This document shows, piece after piece, positions 54,847 to 62,617 of a stretch of DNA of 64,000 bases (within the stretch, counting starts at the first letter, position 1; every line of letters begins with the position of its first letter). The translations under genes and the position numbers were made by a program. The notes under the pieces were generated by a model that worked only from the letters and a program-made list of their open reading frames with translations, was not told the DNA's origin and did not search any database. This DNA is from Sphingomonas sp. PR090111-T3T-6A (lineage in GTDB: Bacteria > Pseudomonadota > Alphaproteobacteria > Sphingomonadales > Sphingomonadaceae): assembly GCF_000383095.1 (NCBI RefSeq), contig NZ_AORL01000016.1, positions 1 to 64,000 on the forward strand. The letters are read 5' to 3'.

Positions 54847-56462
54847 CCATGGCCGCCGAATTCGTGATCGCGCGCACCTTCGATGCGCCCCGCCAGCGCG
54901 TGTGGGATGCCTGGACCAGGCCGGAGCAGTTCGCCCGGTGGTTCGGCCCCAAGGGCGTGAAGAGCACCCCGCACATCTTCGAGTTCCGCGAGGGCGGCCG
55001 GCTCCATGCGCGGATGGATTCGCCGGACGGCAACCATATGTGGGCGCTCAACATCTATCGCGAGATCGTGCCGATCGAGCGGCTGGTGTGGGAGCATGGC
55101 TTCTCCAACGAACAGGCCGAGTTTGCGCCCTCGCCCTTCGGGCTGCCCTGGCCGCTGCGGCTCCTCACCGTCGTGACGCTGGAGGACAAGGGCGCGCAGA
55201 CGGTGCTGACGCTCCGCTGGAAGCCGCTCGACGCCAGCGAGGAGGAGATCCGTGCCTTCACCGAGACGATATCCTCGATGACCGGCGGCTGGACCGGCAC
55301 CTTCGACCAGCTCGACGATTTCCTGCGCGAAGCCGCCTGATCCCCGCCTAGGGCCGGCCGGCAGGTCCGCGCCGGCCAGCGGGCGGACGTCGCGGAGCAG
55401 GGCCTCCAGCGCGTGGCCCGGCTCCTCCAGCATCGGCAGGTGCGCGGAATTCTCGAACCAGACGACCCGCTTCGAGGGCGCCTTCACGCGCGCCAGCCAG
55501 TCCGCGGCGATCGAGGGCGGCGTGGTGGTGTCATGCCGGCCGAGGAAGAAGACCACCGGCACGTCGATGCTGCGGACCTGCTCGAAAGAGAGGGACGCGA
55601 GCTTCGGCCACATCGTCTTCATCGTGAAATCGCTGCCGGCATCCCACGCCTTGCGGTCGGCCAGCGTATATTCGGGCGAGAGCCGGCCGGCGTGGAAATA
55701 GAAATCCCCATCCTGCCGCCCCGCCGCCAGTCCGCCATAATGGATCGACCATTTCCGCTCCGTCGCCGTCTTGGCGGGATCGAGATGATCGGGGGCGGGA
55801 TAGGGGGCGATCTCCTCCAGCTCCTTCACCGCTTGCGCGTTATGATCGGCGCGGGCCTGCTCCAGCACCTGCGCGTAGCTGATCTTCTCATTCTCCTGGA
55901 AGTCGATGAGCTGGCCCATGCCGACATAGGCATAGAGCAGGTCCGGCCGCTTCGCCGCCACCGACAGGCCGACGGCGGAACCCCAGCTATGGCCGAGCAG
56001 GAAGATCTTTCGCTTGCCGTAGCGCTTGCGGAGCAGCTCGATCAGTTCGATGGCGTCGTCGCGATAGCGATCGGGCGCGAGGGTGGGGGCGAGTGCCTGC
56101 GGATCGTTCAGCGGGAAGGACTTGCCCGCCGCACGCTGATCCCACTGGACGACCGTGAAGAAATCCTCCCATGGCCGCTGGAACGACCAGGCGATCGGCA
56201 TCTCCACGGCCGCCGGCCCGCCATGGACGAAGAGCAGGATCGGATTGTCGCGATCCGCGCCGCGGACGTTCACCCATTGGCGCGCGCCGCCCAGCGTCAC
56301 CTCGAAGCTCTCCTGCACGCCGTGCGGCGTCACGATCCGCTGCATGTCGGCCATCTGCATGCGGCCGGGCGTATAGGGGTCGCCGTCGGCGGGAGGGCTG
56401 GTCTGCGCGGCGGCGGCGGTTGCGAGGCCCAGCGCCGAAAGCAGCAGGATCGTCCGCTTCAT
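54612..56462 (-). CDS. Proline-iminopeptidase-like alpha/beta hydrolase with run-on 3' end
   Basis: The real hydrolase is about residues 1-370 (56462 to about 55350). It has a signal peptide (LLLSALGLATAAAAQ), an oxyanion HGGP motif, a nucleophile Ser in GHSWGS (about residue 157), an acid in LGRHDTTTP and His in NSAHLPML. The family normally ends just after DVRPLA. Here no stop follows in frame: the reading frame continues to 54612, antisense to the SRPBCC and ArsR genes. A stop (TAG) exists one frame over near 55350, so a small indel probably removed the native stop. The added 240 residues are unlikely to be functional. Confidence 0.7.
   Translation of the reverse strand: MKRTILLLSALGLATAAAAQTSPPADGDPYTPGRMQMADMQRIVTPHGVQESFEVTLGGARQWVNVRGADRDNPILLFVHGGPAAVEMPIAWSFQRPWEDFFTVVQWDQRAAGKSFPLNDPQALAPTLAPDRYRDDAIELIELLRKRYGKRKIFLLGHSWGSAVGLSVAAKRPDLLYAYVGMGQLIDFQENEKISYAQVLEQARADHNAQAVKELEEIAPYPAPDHLDPAKTATERKWSIHYGGLAAGRQDGDFYFHAGRLSPEYTLADRKAWDAGSDFTMKTMWPKLASLSFEQVRSIDVPVVFFLGRHDTTTPPSIAADWLARVKAPSKRVVWFENSAHLPMLEEPGHALEALLRDVRPLAGADLPAGPRRGSGGFAQEIVELVEGAGPAAGHRGYRLGEGTDLLLAGVERLPAERQHRLRALVLQRHDGEEPQRPGQPEGRGRKLGLFVGEAMLPHQPLDRHDLAIDVERPHMVAVRRIHPRMEPAALAELEDVRGALHALGAEPPGELLRPGPGIPHALAGRIEGARDHEFGGHGHSSPGVVPSDRRKASSRSKLSVQRLRNWSIQSAASRSAPGLSRRGRDWADWPVSISPAASSTFKCREMAGWLMPKGF
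54849..55340 (+). CDS. SRPBCC (AHSA1-like) domain protein
   Basis: 163 residues. The family start is FVIARTFDAPRQRVWDAWTRPEQFARWFGPKG, and the C-terminal helix is GGWTGTFDQLDDFL. The ATG at 54849 has AGGAG 5 nt upstream; GTG 54843 is the alternative and overlaps the preceding stop. The ligand is unknown. Its regulator is probably the ArsR gene just before it. Confidence 0.88.
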   Translation: MAAEFVIARTFDAPRQRVWDAWTRPEQFARWFGPKGVKSTPHIFEFREGGRLHARMDSPDGNHMWALNIYREIVPIERLVWEHGFSNEQAEFAPSPFGLPWPLRLLTVVTLEDKGAQTVLTLRWKPLDASEEEIRAFTETISSMTGGWTGTFDQLDDFLREAA

Positions 56463-56578
56463 CCATCCCCCCTCCATGAGCAGGTGTATTATTACGATAA
56501 ATCACTAGGCAAGGGATCGTGCCTCGTCAATGGCGGGAAGGCTTTGTGGACGGCGGCGATGATGGTAGGCGCGCCGCC

Positions 56579-58468
56579 ATGCTGAGCTTCAAGGACATCA
56601 CGGTGCGCCTCGGCGGCCGCGCCATCATCGAGGGCGCCTCCGCCTCCATCCCGCAGCGCGCGCGCGTCGGCTTCATCGGCCGCAACGGCGCGGGCAAGTC
56701 GACGCTGATGAAGGCGCTCGCGGGCATGATCGAGCCCGACGGCGGATCGGTCGACATCCCGCGCGGCGCGAAGTTCGGCTATCTCCGGCAGGACGCCCCC
56801 GGCGGCCCGATGACGCCGTTCGAGACGGTGCTGGAGGCCGACACCGAGCGCGCCCAGCTCCTCGCCGAGAGCGAGACCGCGCACGACCCCCACCGCATCG
56901 CCGAGATCCACGAGCGCCTGAACGCCATCGACGCGCACACCGCCCCGGCACGCGCGGGGCGCATCCTGAAAGGTCTCGGCTTCGACGACGCGATGCAGGC
57001 GCGGCCGATGGAGAGCTTCTCGGGCGGCTGGCGGATGCGCGTGGCGCTCGCCTCACTGCTGTTCACGGGGCCGGACCTGCTGCTCCTCGACGAGCCCTCG
57101 AACCACCTCGACCTCGAAGCCGTCATGTGGCTCGAAGGCTATCTCCGGGCCTATCGCGGCACGATCCTGCTGATCTCCCACGAGCGCGATCTGCTCAACA
57201 ATGTGGCGGATCATATCCTCCATCTCGATCGCGGGCAGACGACGCTCTATGTCGGCGGCTACGACGCCTTCGAGCGCCAGCGCGCCGAGCGCGCCGCCCA
57301 ACAGACCGCCGCCCGCGAGAAGCAGCAGGCCGAGCGGGAGAAGCTCCAGGCCTTCGTCGATCGCTGGAAGGCCAAGGCGTCCAAGGCCAAGCAGGCGCAG
57401 AGCCGCGTCAAGGCGCTCGCCCGGATGCAGCCGATCGCGGCCGTGGCCGATGACCCGAGCCTCACCTTCTCCTTCCCCAACCCCGAGGGCCTGCGCCCGC
57501 CGCTCCTGACCCTCGACAATGCCAGCGTCGGCTATGAGGCGGGCAAGCCGATCCTGACGCGTCTCGGCATCCGGCTCGATCCGGACGACCGGGTGGCGCT
57601 GCTCGGGCGGAACGGCAACGGCAAGTCGACGCTCGCCAAGCTGCTCGCCGGCGAGTTGAAGCCGATGGACGGCGTGATGACCGGCGCGCCCAAGCTCAAC
57701 GTTGGCTACTTCACCCAGTATCAGGTCGAGGAGCTGGACCCGACCGAGACGCCCGTCGACCTGATGGGCCGCCTCATGAAGGGCGCGACCCCGGTGGCAG
57801 TGCGCTCGCAGCTCGGGCGCTTCGGCTTCTCGGGCGACAAGGCGCTCACCAAGGTGGGCAAGCTCTCGGGCGGCGAGCGCGCGCGTCTGGCGCTGGCGCT
57901 GGTGACGCACTCGGCGCCGAACCTCCTCATCCTCGACGAGCCGACCAACCACCTCGACGTCGATACCCGCGAGGCGCTGGTGCAGGCGCTGGCCGAGTTC
58001 CGCGGCGCGGTCGTGCTGGTCAGCCACGACCGGCACATGCTGGAGCTGGTGGCGGACCGGCTGCTGCTGGTCGACGGCGGGGGCGTCAAGGAGTTCGACG
58101 GCACGCTCGAGGAATATGCGAAGTTCGTGATCTCGGGCGGTGGCGAGGCGTCGAAGCCCGGCGGCACGGCGGCGGCGTCCTCGGGCGGCAACCGCAAGGA
58201 GGATCGCCGCGTGGCGGCCGAGCGGCGCGAGGCGACGCAGGGCCTGCGCAAGCGCGTGAAGGAGGCGGAGACCGAGATCGCCCGCCTCCAGAAGCAGCTC
58301 GGCGAGGTGGATGGGGCGCTGGCGGGGACGCCCACGCCGCCGCTCAAGCTTATGACCATGGGCCAGCTCATGAAGCGGCGCGGCGATGTCGAGCGGCTGC
58401 TGGAAGCGGTCGAGGTCGACTGGGTCGAGGCGAGCGAAGCGCTCGAAGCTGCGATGAGTGATGCCTGA
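56579..58468 (+). CDS. ABC-F family ATPase
   Basis: 629 residues with two ABC domains and no membrane segment. Walker A boxes are GRNGAGKST (about residue 38) and GRNGNGKST; signatures are FSGGWRMRVAL and LSGGERARLAL; Walker B boxes LLLLDEPSNHLDL and LLILDEPTNHLDV. A charged linker lies between (QRAERAAQQTAAREKQQAEREK), and the C-terminus is a predicted coiled coil. It acts on the ribosome, in the Uup/EttA/YheS style. Confidence 0.93.
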   Translation: MLSFKDITVRLGGRAIIEGASASIPQRARVGFIGRNGAGKSTLMKALAGMIEPDGGSVDIPRGAKFGYLRQDAPGGPMTPFETVLEADTERAQLLAESETAHDPHRIAEIHERLNAIDAHTAPARAGRILKGLGFDDAMQARPMESFSGGWRMRVALASLLFTGPDLLLLDEPSNHLDLEAVMWLEGYLRAYRGTILLISHERDLLNNVADHILHLDRGQTTLYVGGYDAFERQRAERAAQQTAAREKQQAEREKLQAFVDRWKAKASKAKQAQSRVKALARMQPIAAVADDPSLTFSFPNPEGLRPPLLTLDNASVGYEAGKPILTRLGIRLDPDDRVALLGRNGNGKSTLAKLLAGELKPMDGVMTGAPKLNVGYFTQYQVEELDPTETPVDLMGRLMKGATPVAVRSQLGRFGFSGDKALTKVGKLSGGERARLALALVTHSAPNLLILDEPTNHLDVDTREALVQALAEFRGAVVLVSHDRHMLELVADRLLLVDGGGVKEFDGTLEEYAKFVISGGGEASKPGGTAAASSGGNRKEDRRVAAERREATQGLRKRVKEAETEIARLQKQLGEVDGALAGTPTPPLKLMTMGQLMKRRGDVERLLEAVEVDWVEASEALEAAMSDA

Positions 58469-58492
58469 CGAACCCTTTTGGTACTTTTCATA

Positions 58493-58521
58493 TTGACAGC
58501 GAACCGCTGATGTGACATAAG
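58493..58521 (+). promoter_or_regulatory. Promoter of the GTA-like cluster
   Basis: TTGACA (58493-58498), 17-nt spacer, CATAAG (58516-58521). It is the best-matching sigma-70 promoter in the window and lies just before the first capsid-cluster gene. Confidence 0.65.
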
Positions 58522-58524
58522 CGG
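58504..58524. promoter_or_regulatory. 21-bp dyad over the GTA promoter
   Basis: Arms CCGCT-N-ATGT and ACAT-N-AGCGG are exactly inverted around one base. It covers the spacer end and the whole -10 box, the typical place for a repressor or, less often, an activator. Confidence 0.65.
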
Positions 58525-58547
58525 GGCAAGCTAGAGAATTGCGTTTG

Positions 58548-58579
58548 GGGCCGGGCGGTGGCGACACCGTGTCCGGCCC
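58548..58579 (+). promoter_or_regulatory. Leader hairpin of the GTA-like transcript
   Basis: GGGCCGG-N-CGGTG, loop GCGA, CACCG-NNN-CCGGCCC. A long, stable stem between the promoter and the first gene (start 58605). Followed by TTCGC rather than T's, so it is not a plain terminator. It could be an anti-termination or processing element. Confidence 0.55.
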
Positions 58580-58604
58580 TTCGCATGTCTGGAGGGCTTC
58601 GCGC

Positions 58605-59057
58605 ATGACCGTGACGAAGAAGAAGGCGCCCCGTCGCTGGACGCAGGCGCGCCAGCGCACCTTCCTCGAAACGCTGGCCCAGACCTCGAACGTCGCCGCT
58701 TCCGAGCGCAAGGCGAAGATGCCGGTCGGCAGCGCCTACCGCGAACGCCGCCGCTCGCCGGGGTTCGAGGCGGCGTGGCGGGAAGCGTTGGCGGAGGGCT
58801 ATGCGCGGCTGGAGCATACCATGCTGGAGCGCGCGCTGCTCGGCATCACGCGGCGCGTGAAGAAGTCCGACGACGGGCAGGAGACGGTCGAATATTCGGA
58901 CCGGCTCGGCATGGCGCTGCTGGCCGCGCACCGCGCGTCGGCGCTGGCGGCGCGGCCGGGCGTGGCGGGGACGGCGGCGGAAGGCGAGAACGCCCGCGAG
59001 TGGCTGGCGCGCAAACTGGCCGAGATGAACCGGCGGATCGGCGGGGATGCGGAGTGA
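58605..59057 (+). CDS. GTA-like gp1 (small-terminase-like)
   Basis: 150 residues from ATG 58605 with GGAGG about 10 nt upstream. The N-terminal basic segment and HTH-like region (RWTQARQRTFLETLAQTSNVAASERKAKMPVGSAYRERRRSPGF) are those of a small terminase. It occupies the gp1 position, directly before the large terminase, as in Rhodobacter GTA. Assignment is by position and HTH shape, not by a strong family motif. Confidence 0.7.
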   Translation: MTVTKKKAPRRWTQARQRTFLETLAQTSNVAASERKAKMPVGSAYRERRRSPGFEAAWREALAEGYARLEHTMLERALLGITRRVKKSDDGQETVEYSDRLGMALLAAHRASALAARPGVAGTAAEGENAREWLARKLAEMNRRIGGDAE

Positions 59058-59106
59058 CGGGGCCGGCGGAGGCAACGTCGGCGTCATGCCCGACGCATCC
59101 CCACCA

Positions 59107-59196
59107 TCGTCACCCCGGACCTGATCCGGGGTCCAGCTCCCTCGGGGCTGTCGCAGAAGAAGAAGCGGGATCCCGGATCAAGTCCGGGATGACGGA
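59107..59196. repeat. REP-like double-hairpin repeat, copy 2
   Basis: Two hairpins, CACCCCGGACCTGATCCGG and GGATCCCGGATCAAGTCC-type, as in copies 1 and 3. It lies in the gap between gp1 and the large terminase. Confidence 0.75.
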
Positions 59197-59281
59197 GAGT
59201 GTTGGAGATGACGGAGATGGGAACGCCGGCCCGGTCCGCCTGCTCCCGGTGTGACAACTCATATCGAAAAGGAAGGGGCGG

Positions 59282-60607
59282 ATGATGCGCAGGGATGAAA
59301 CGCATACCGCCGTCGATCTCGCGCGGCTTTCCGATGCCGAGCGGGCGCGGGTGTTGAGGCTGATGCCGGTGGCGCGAGCCGAGGCCCTGCGTGCGGACTG
59401 GCGCTTCTGGGCGCGGCCGGAGCAGTTGCCGCCCGAGGGCGAGGACTGGCGCATCTGGCTGCTGATGGCAGGGCGCGGCTTCGGAAAGACGCGGGCCGGG
59501 GCGGAGTGGGTTCGCTCGATCGCGGAGGCGGATGGTGCGGCGCGGATCGCGTTGGTAGGCGCCACGCTCGCCGAGGCGCGGGCGGTGATGGTGGAGGGGG
59601 AGAGTGGCCTCCTCGCTATCGCGCCCGATGCCGCGTGGCCGGTCTGGGAGCCGTCGCTTCGCAGGCTGAGCTGGCCGAACGGGGCGATCGCCACTCTCCA
59701 CTCCGCCGCCGAGCCCGAGGCCCTGCGCGGGCCGCAGCACAGCCATGGCTGGTGCGACGAGATCGCCAAATGGCCGCATGGAATGACGGCCTGGGATAAT
59801 CTGATGCTGGGCTTGAGGCTCGGCGAGCATCCCCGCGTGGTCGCGACCACCACGCCGCGTCCGGTGCCTTTGGTGCGGGCGCTGGTCGGGCGGGGGGATG
59901 TCGTGGTCACGGGCGGGCGGAGCGTCGATAACCGCGCGAACCTGCCGCCGGATTTCCTGAGCGCGGTCGAGCAGGCCTATGGCGGCACGCGCTTCGGCCG
60001 GCAGGAGCTGGATGGCGAACTGATCGAGGAGGTCGAGGGCGCGCTCTGGAGCCGGGAGCTGATCGAGCGTTGCCGGATACGCGAAGCGCTTGAGCCGGTT
60101 CGCGTGGCGATCGGTGTCGATCCTCCGGCGGGGGCGGGCGAGGGCTCGGATGCGTGCGGGATTGTCGTCGCCGCGCTCGATGCCGAGGGCGTCGGGCATG
60201 TGATCGAGGATGCGACGGTGCAGGGGCTCGGTCCCGAGGGCTGGGCGCGCGCGGTCGCGTTGGCGGCCGAGCGACACCGCGCCGACCGGATCATCGCCGA
60301 GGCCAATAACGGCGGGGCGATGGTCGAGAGCGTTCTGCGCGCCGCGGACTCGCGGCTCCCGGTCCAGCTCGTCCATGCGCGGCAGGGCAAGGCGGCGCGG
60401 GCCGAGCCGGTGGCGATGCTCTACGCGCAGGGGAAGGTGCGCCATGTCGGGGGCTTCCCGGCACTGGAGGATGAGATGGCGGGGCTGCTCATGGGTGGTG
60501 GCTATGCCGGGCCCGGCCGCTCGCCGGATCGGGCGGACGCGCTCGTCTGGGCGCTCACCGCACTGATGCTGACGAGCGGCGGAAGCCCCCAGGTGCGGCG
60601 GCTTTAG
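59282..60607 (+). CDS. GTA-like large terminase (TerL)
   Basis: 441 residues. Walker A is AGRGFGKTRAGAEW (about residue 65) and the ATPase acid is in GWCDEIAKW. The nuclease part (about 270 onward) has VDPPAGAGEGSDACGIVV with acidic residues, and KVRHVGGF ... YAGPGRSPDRADALVWALTALM at the end. This is the GTA/COG5323-type large terminase. Like RcGTA g2 it precedes the portal gene. Start at ATG 59282 has AAGGAAGGGG upstream. Confidence 0.9.
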   Translation: MMRRDETHTAVDLARLSDAERARVLRLMPVARAEALRADWRFWARPEQLPPEGEDWRIWLLMAGRGFGKTRAGAEWVRSIAEADGAARIALVGATLAEARAVMVEGESGLLAIAPDAAWPVWEPSLRRLSWPNGAIATLHSAAEPEALRGPQHSHGWCDEIAKWPHGMTAWDNLMLGLRLGEHPRVVATTTPRPVPLVRALVGRGDVVVTGGRSVDNRANLPPDFLSAVEQAYGGTRFGRQELDGELIEEVEGALWSRELIERCRIREALEPVRVAIGVDPPAGAGEGSDACGIVVAALDAEGVGHVIEDATVQGLGPEGWARAVALAAERHRADRIIAEANNGGAMVESVLRAADSRLPVQLVHARQGKAARAEPVAMLYAQGKVRHVGGFPALEDEMAGLLMGGGYAGPGRSPDRADALVWALTALMLTSGGSPQVRRL

Positions 60608-60616
60608 ACCCCGATA

Positions 60617-60704
60617 CGTTATGCCGGACCTGATCCGGCATCCCGCTTCTTCTTCCCGGAACGCGGCAGGGTAGCTGGACCCCGGATCAAGTCCGGGGTG
60701 ACGG
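60617..60704. repeat. REP-like double-hairpin repeat, copy 3
   Basis: ATGCCGGACCTGATCCGGCAT and GGACCCCGGATCAAGTCCGG halves. Placed between the large terminase and portal genes, its end about 30 nt before the portal start. Confidence 0.75.
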
Positions 60705-60736
60705 ACGAAACAAGCTCTTCTTTTCAGGAGACGATC

Positions 60737-61858
60737 ATGCGGCTTTTCGGATGGAAGGCGGCCCGCCCCCAGGCGCGGCCGGCGCTGACGCGCGCCCTCG
60801 GCACGCTGTTCCAGCCCCCCGGCGGCGACTGGCCGACCGGCTATGAGGCGCAGGTGCGCGCCGCCTATCTCGGCAATGCGATCGCCCAACGCGCGGTCAG
60901 GATCGTGGCGGAGGGGGCGGGCAGCATCTCGGTGGATGCGTCGCCCGAGGGGCATCCGGCGGCCCGGCTGCTGGGGGGTATCATCGAGACGGCGGCGGCG
61001 CATCTGCTGCTCCATGGCGACGCCTATCTCCAGATACTGACCGATGCGGACGGCGTGCCGGCGATGCTCTATGCGCTCCGCCCCGAGCGCGTGACGATCG
61101 AGGCGGACGCGACCGGCTGGCCCGCCGCCTATCTCTACCGCACCGGGACGAGCACGATGCGCGTGCCCGCAGCGCCCGCCGATGGACGGCCGGGGCTGAT
61201 CCACGTTCGCACCATGCATCCGCTCGACGATCATTATGGGCTGGGCTGTCTGGGAGCGGCATCCGGCCCGGTGGCGATTCACAATGCGGCGACGCGCTGG
61301 AACAAGGCGCTGCTGGATAACGCCGCGCGGCCGTCCGGCGCGCTGGTCTACGAGACGGGGGACGGCGCGACGCTCAGCCCTGAGCAGTTCGAGCGACTCA
61401 AGGCCGAGATGGAGGCGAGCTTCGCCGGATCGGGCAATGCCGGGCGGCCGATGCTGCTGGAGGGCGGGCTCAAATGGCAGGCGCTGAGCCTCACCCCCGC
61501 CGACATGGACTTCAACAATCTCAAGGCCGCCGCCGCGCGGGAGATCGCGCTGGCCTTCGGGGTGCCGCCGATGCTGCTCGGGCTGCCGGGCGACAACACC
61601 TATGCGAACTACAGCGAGGCCAACCGCGCGCTGTGGCGGCTGACCATCCTGCCACTCGCCGCGAAGATCCTCGATGCGATCGGGACGGCGCTCGGCGCGT
61701 GGTGGCCGGAGCTGAAGTTCGCGATGGACCTCGATTCCATCCCCGCGCTGGCGGTGGATCGGCAGGCGCTGTGGGGGCAGGTGACCGCCGCCGATTTCCT
61801 CAGCGACGACGAGAAGCGCGAGATGCTGGGCTTCGCCCCGCGAGGCGGTGCGGCATGA
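60737..61858 (+). CDS. HK97-type portal protein
   Basis: 373 residues from ATG 60737 (AGGAG 7 nt upstream). Family segments: AYLGNAIAQRAVRIVAEGAGSI near the start, HLLLHGDAYLQILTDADG, and AREIALAFGVPPMLLGLPGDNTYANYSEANRALW in the C-terminal third. It is shorter than phage HK97 portal, like the GTA versions. Stop overlaps the next start (ATGA). Confidence 0.93.
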   Translation: MRLFGWKAARPQARPALTRALGTLFQPPGGDWPTGYEAQVRAAYLGNAIAQRAVRIVAEGAGSISVDASPEGHPAARLLGGIIETAAAHLLLHGDAYLQILTDADGVPAMLYALRPERVTIEADATGWPAAYLYRTGTSTMRVPAAPADGRPGLIHVRTMHPLDDHYGLGCLGAASGPVAIHNAATRWNKALLDNAARPSGALVYETGDGATLSPEQFERLKAEMEASFAGSGNAGRPMLLEGGLKWQALSLTPADMDFNNLKAAAAREIALAFGVPPMLLGLPGDNTYANYSEANRALWRLTILPLAAKILDAIGTALGAWWPELKFAMDLDSIPALAVDRQALWGQVTAADFLSDDEKREMLGFAPRGGAA

Positions 61859-62172
61859 CCGACACCGCAACCGCCGTCCTCGCCCGGCTGATGGAGCAGG
61901 GGCGCGAGCAGGGGGCCGACCTCCTGACGCTCCGCGCGCTGGCCGAGGAGGCTAGCGAACTGGGTGCTACCCGCGCGATGGAGCGGCTCGGCCTCGCCGA
62001 TGCCCGCGCGCGCGCCGATCTCGACCAGCTCCGCGAGCTTCTCTCCGCGTGGCGCGATGCCAAGCGGACGGCGCGTGATGTCGTCGTCGGCTGGGTGGTG
62101 CGCGTGGTGCTGGCGTTGCTGATGCTGGGGCTGGCGGTGCGGCTCGGGCTTGTCGCGCTGGTGCGGCCATGA
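61855..62172 (+). CDS. GTA gp3.5-like small membrane-tethered protein
   Basis: 105 residues, overlaps the portal stop by ATGA and the protease start by ATGA. A soluble helical part (LRALAEEASELGATRAMERLGLADARARADL) is followed by a hydrophobic C-terminal helix (VVGWVVRVVLALLMLGLAVRLGLVALV). A gene at this exact place is characteristic of alphaproteobacterial GTA clusters. Role unknown. Confidence 0.78.
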   Translation: MTDTATAVLARLMEQGREQGADLLTLRALAEEASELGATRAMERLGLADARARADLDQLRELLSAWRDAKRTARDVVVGWVVRVVLALLMLGLAVRLGLVALVRP

Positions 62173-62591
62173 AGCGGCTGCGCTTCGCGGGCTATGCCGC
62201 GCTGTTCGACAAGGCCGATCGCGGCGGCGACGTGATCCGTCGCGGCGCCTTTGCACGCGCCGTCGAGGCGGGGGCCAAGGGGGTGCCGCTGCTCTGGCAG
62301 CACCAGCCGACCCGCCCCATCGGCCGCATCGAGCGCATCGCTGAAGACGCGCGGGGCCTGCGCGTCATCGGCCGCTTCACGCCCGAGGCGAGCCACGCCG
62401 CCGAGGCCGCCGCGCTGCTGCGTGATGGCGCGGTGGGGGGCCTGAGCTTCGGATACCGCGTCCGCGCCAAGCAGAACCGGCCGGGAGGCCGCGAGCTGAC
62501 CGATCTCGATCTGGTCGAGGTCTCGCTCGTCACCTTCCCGATGCAGCCGGGCGCCCGTGTCCACGCCGTCCACGAGGAGGAAAGCGAATGA
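62169..62591 (+). CDS. HK97-family prohead protease
   Basis: 140 residues. Starts with RFAGYAALFDKADRGGDVIRRGAF; catalytic candidates are His in LLWQHQP (about residue 41) and Ser in GGLSFGYRV (about 96). Releases the scaffold part of the capsid protein. ATGA overlaps at both ends. Confidence 0.92.
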   Translation: MKRLRFAGYAALFDKADRGGDVIRRGAFARAVEAGAKGVPLLWQHQPTRPIGRIERIAEDARGLRVIGRFTPEASHAAEAAALLRDGAVGGLSFGYRVRAKQNRPGGRELTDLDLVEVSLVTFPMQPGARVHAVHEEESE

Positions 62592-62617
62592 CGTCCGTAT
62601 CTTACGAGGAGAAGAGC

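Noticed and set aside
59084-61870. Long antisense frame of 928 codons over the large terminase and portal
   Set aside because: It mirrors a GC-rich coding region, has no family motif and contains no plausible ribosome-binding site. The plus-strand genes have clear phage signatures.
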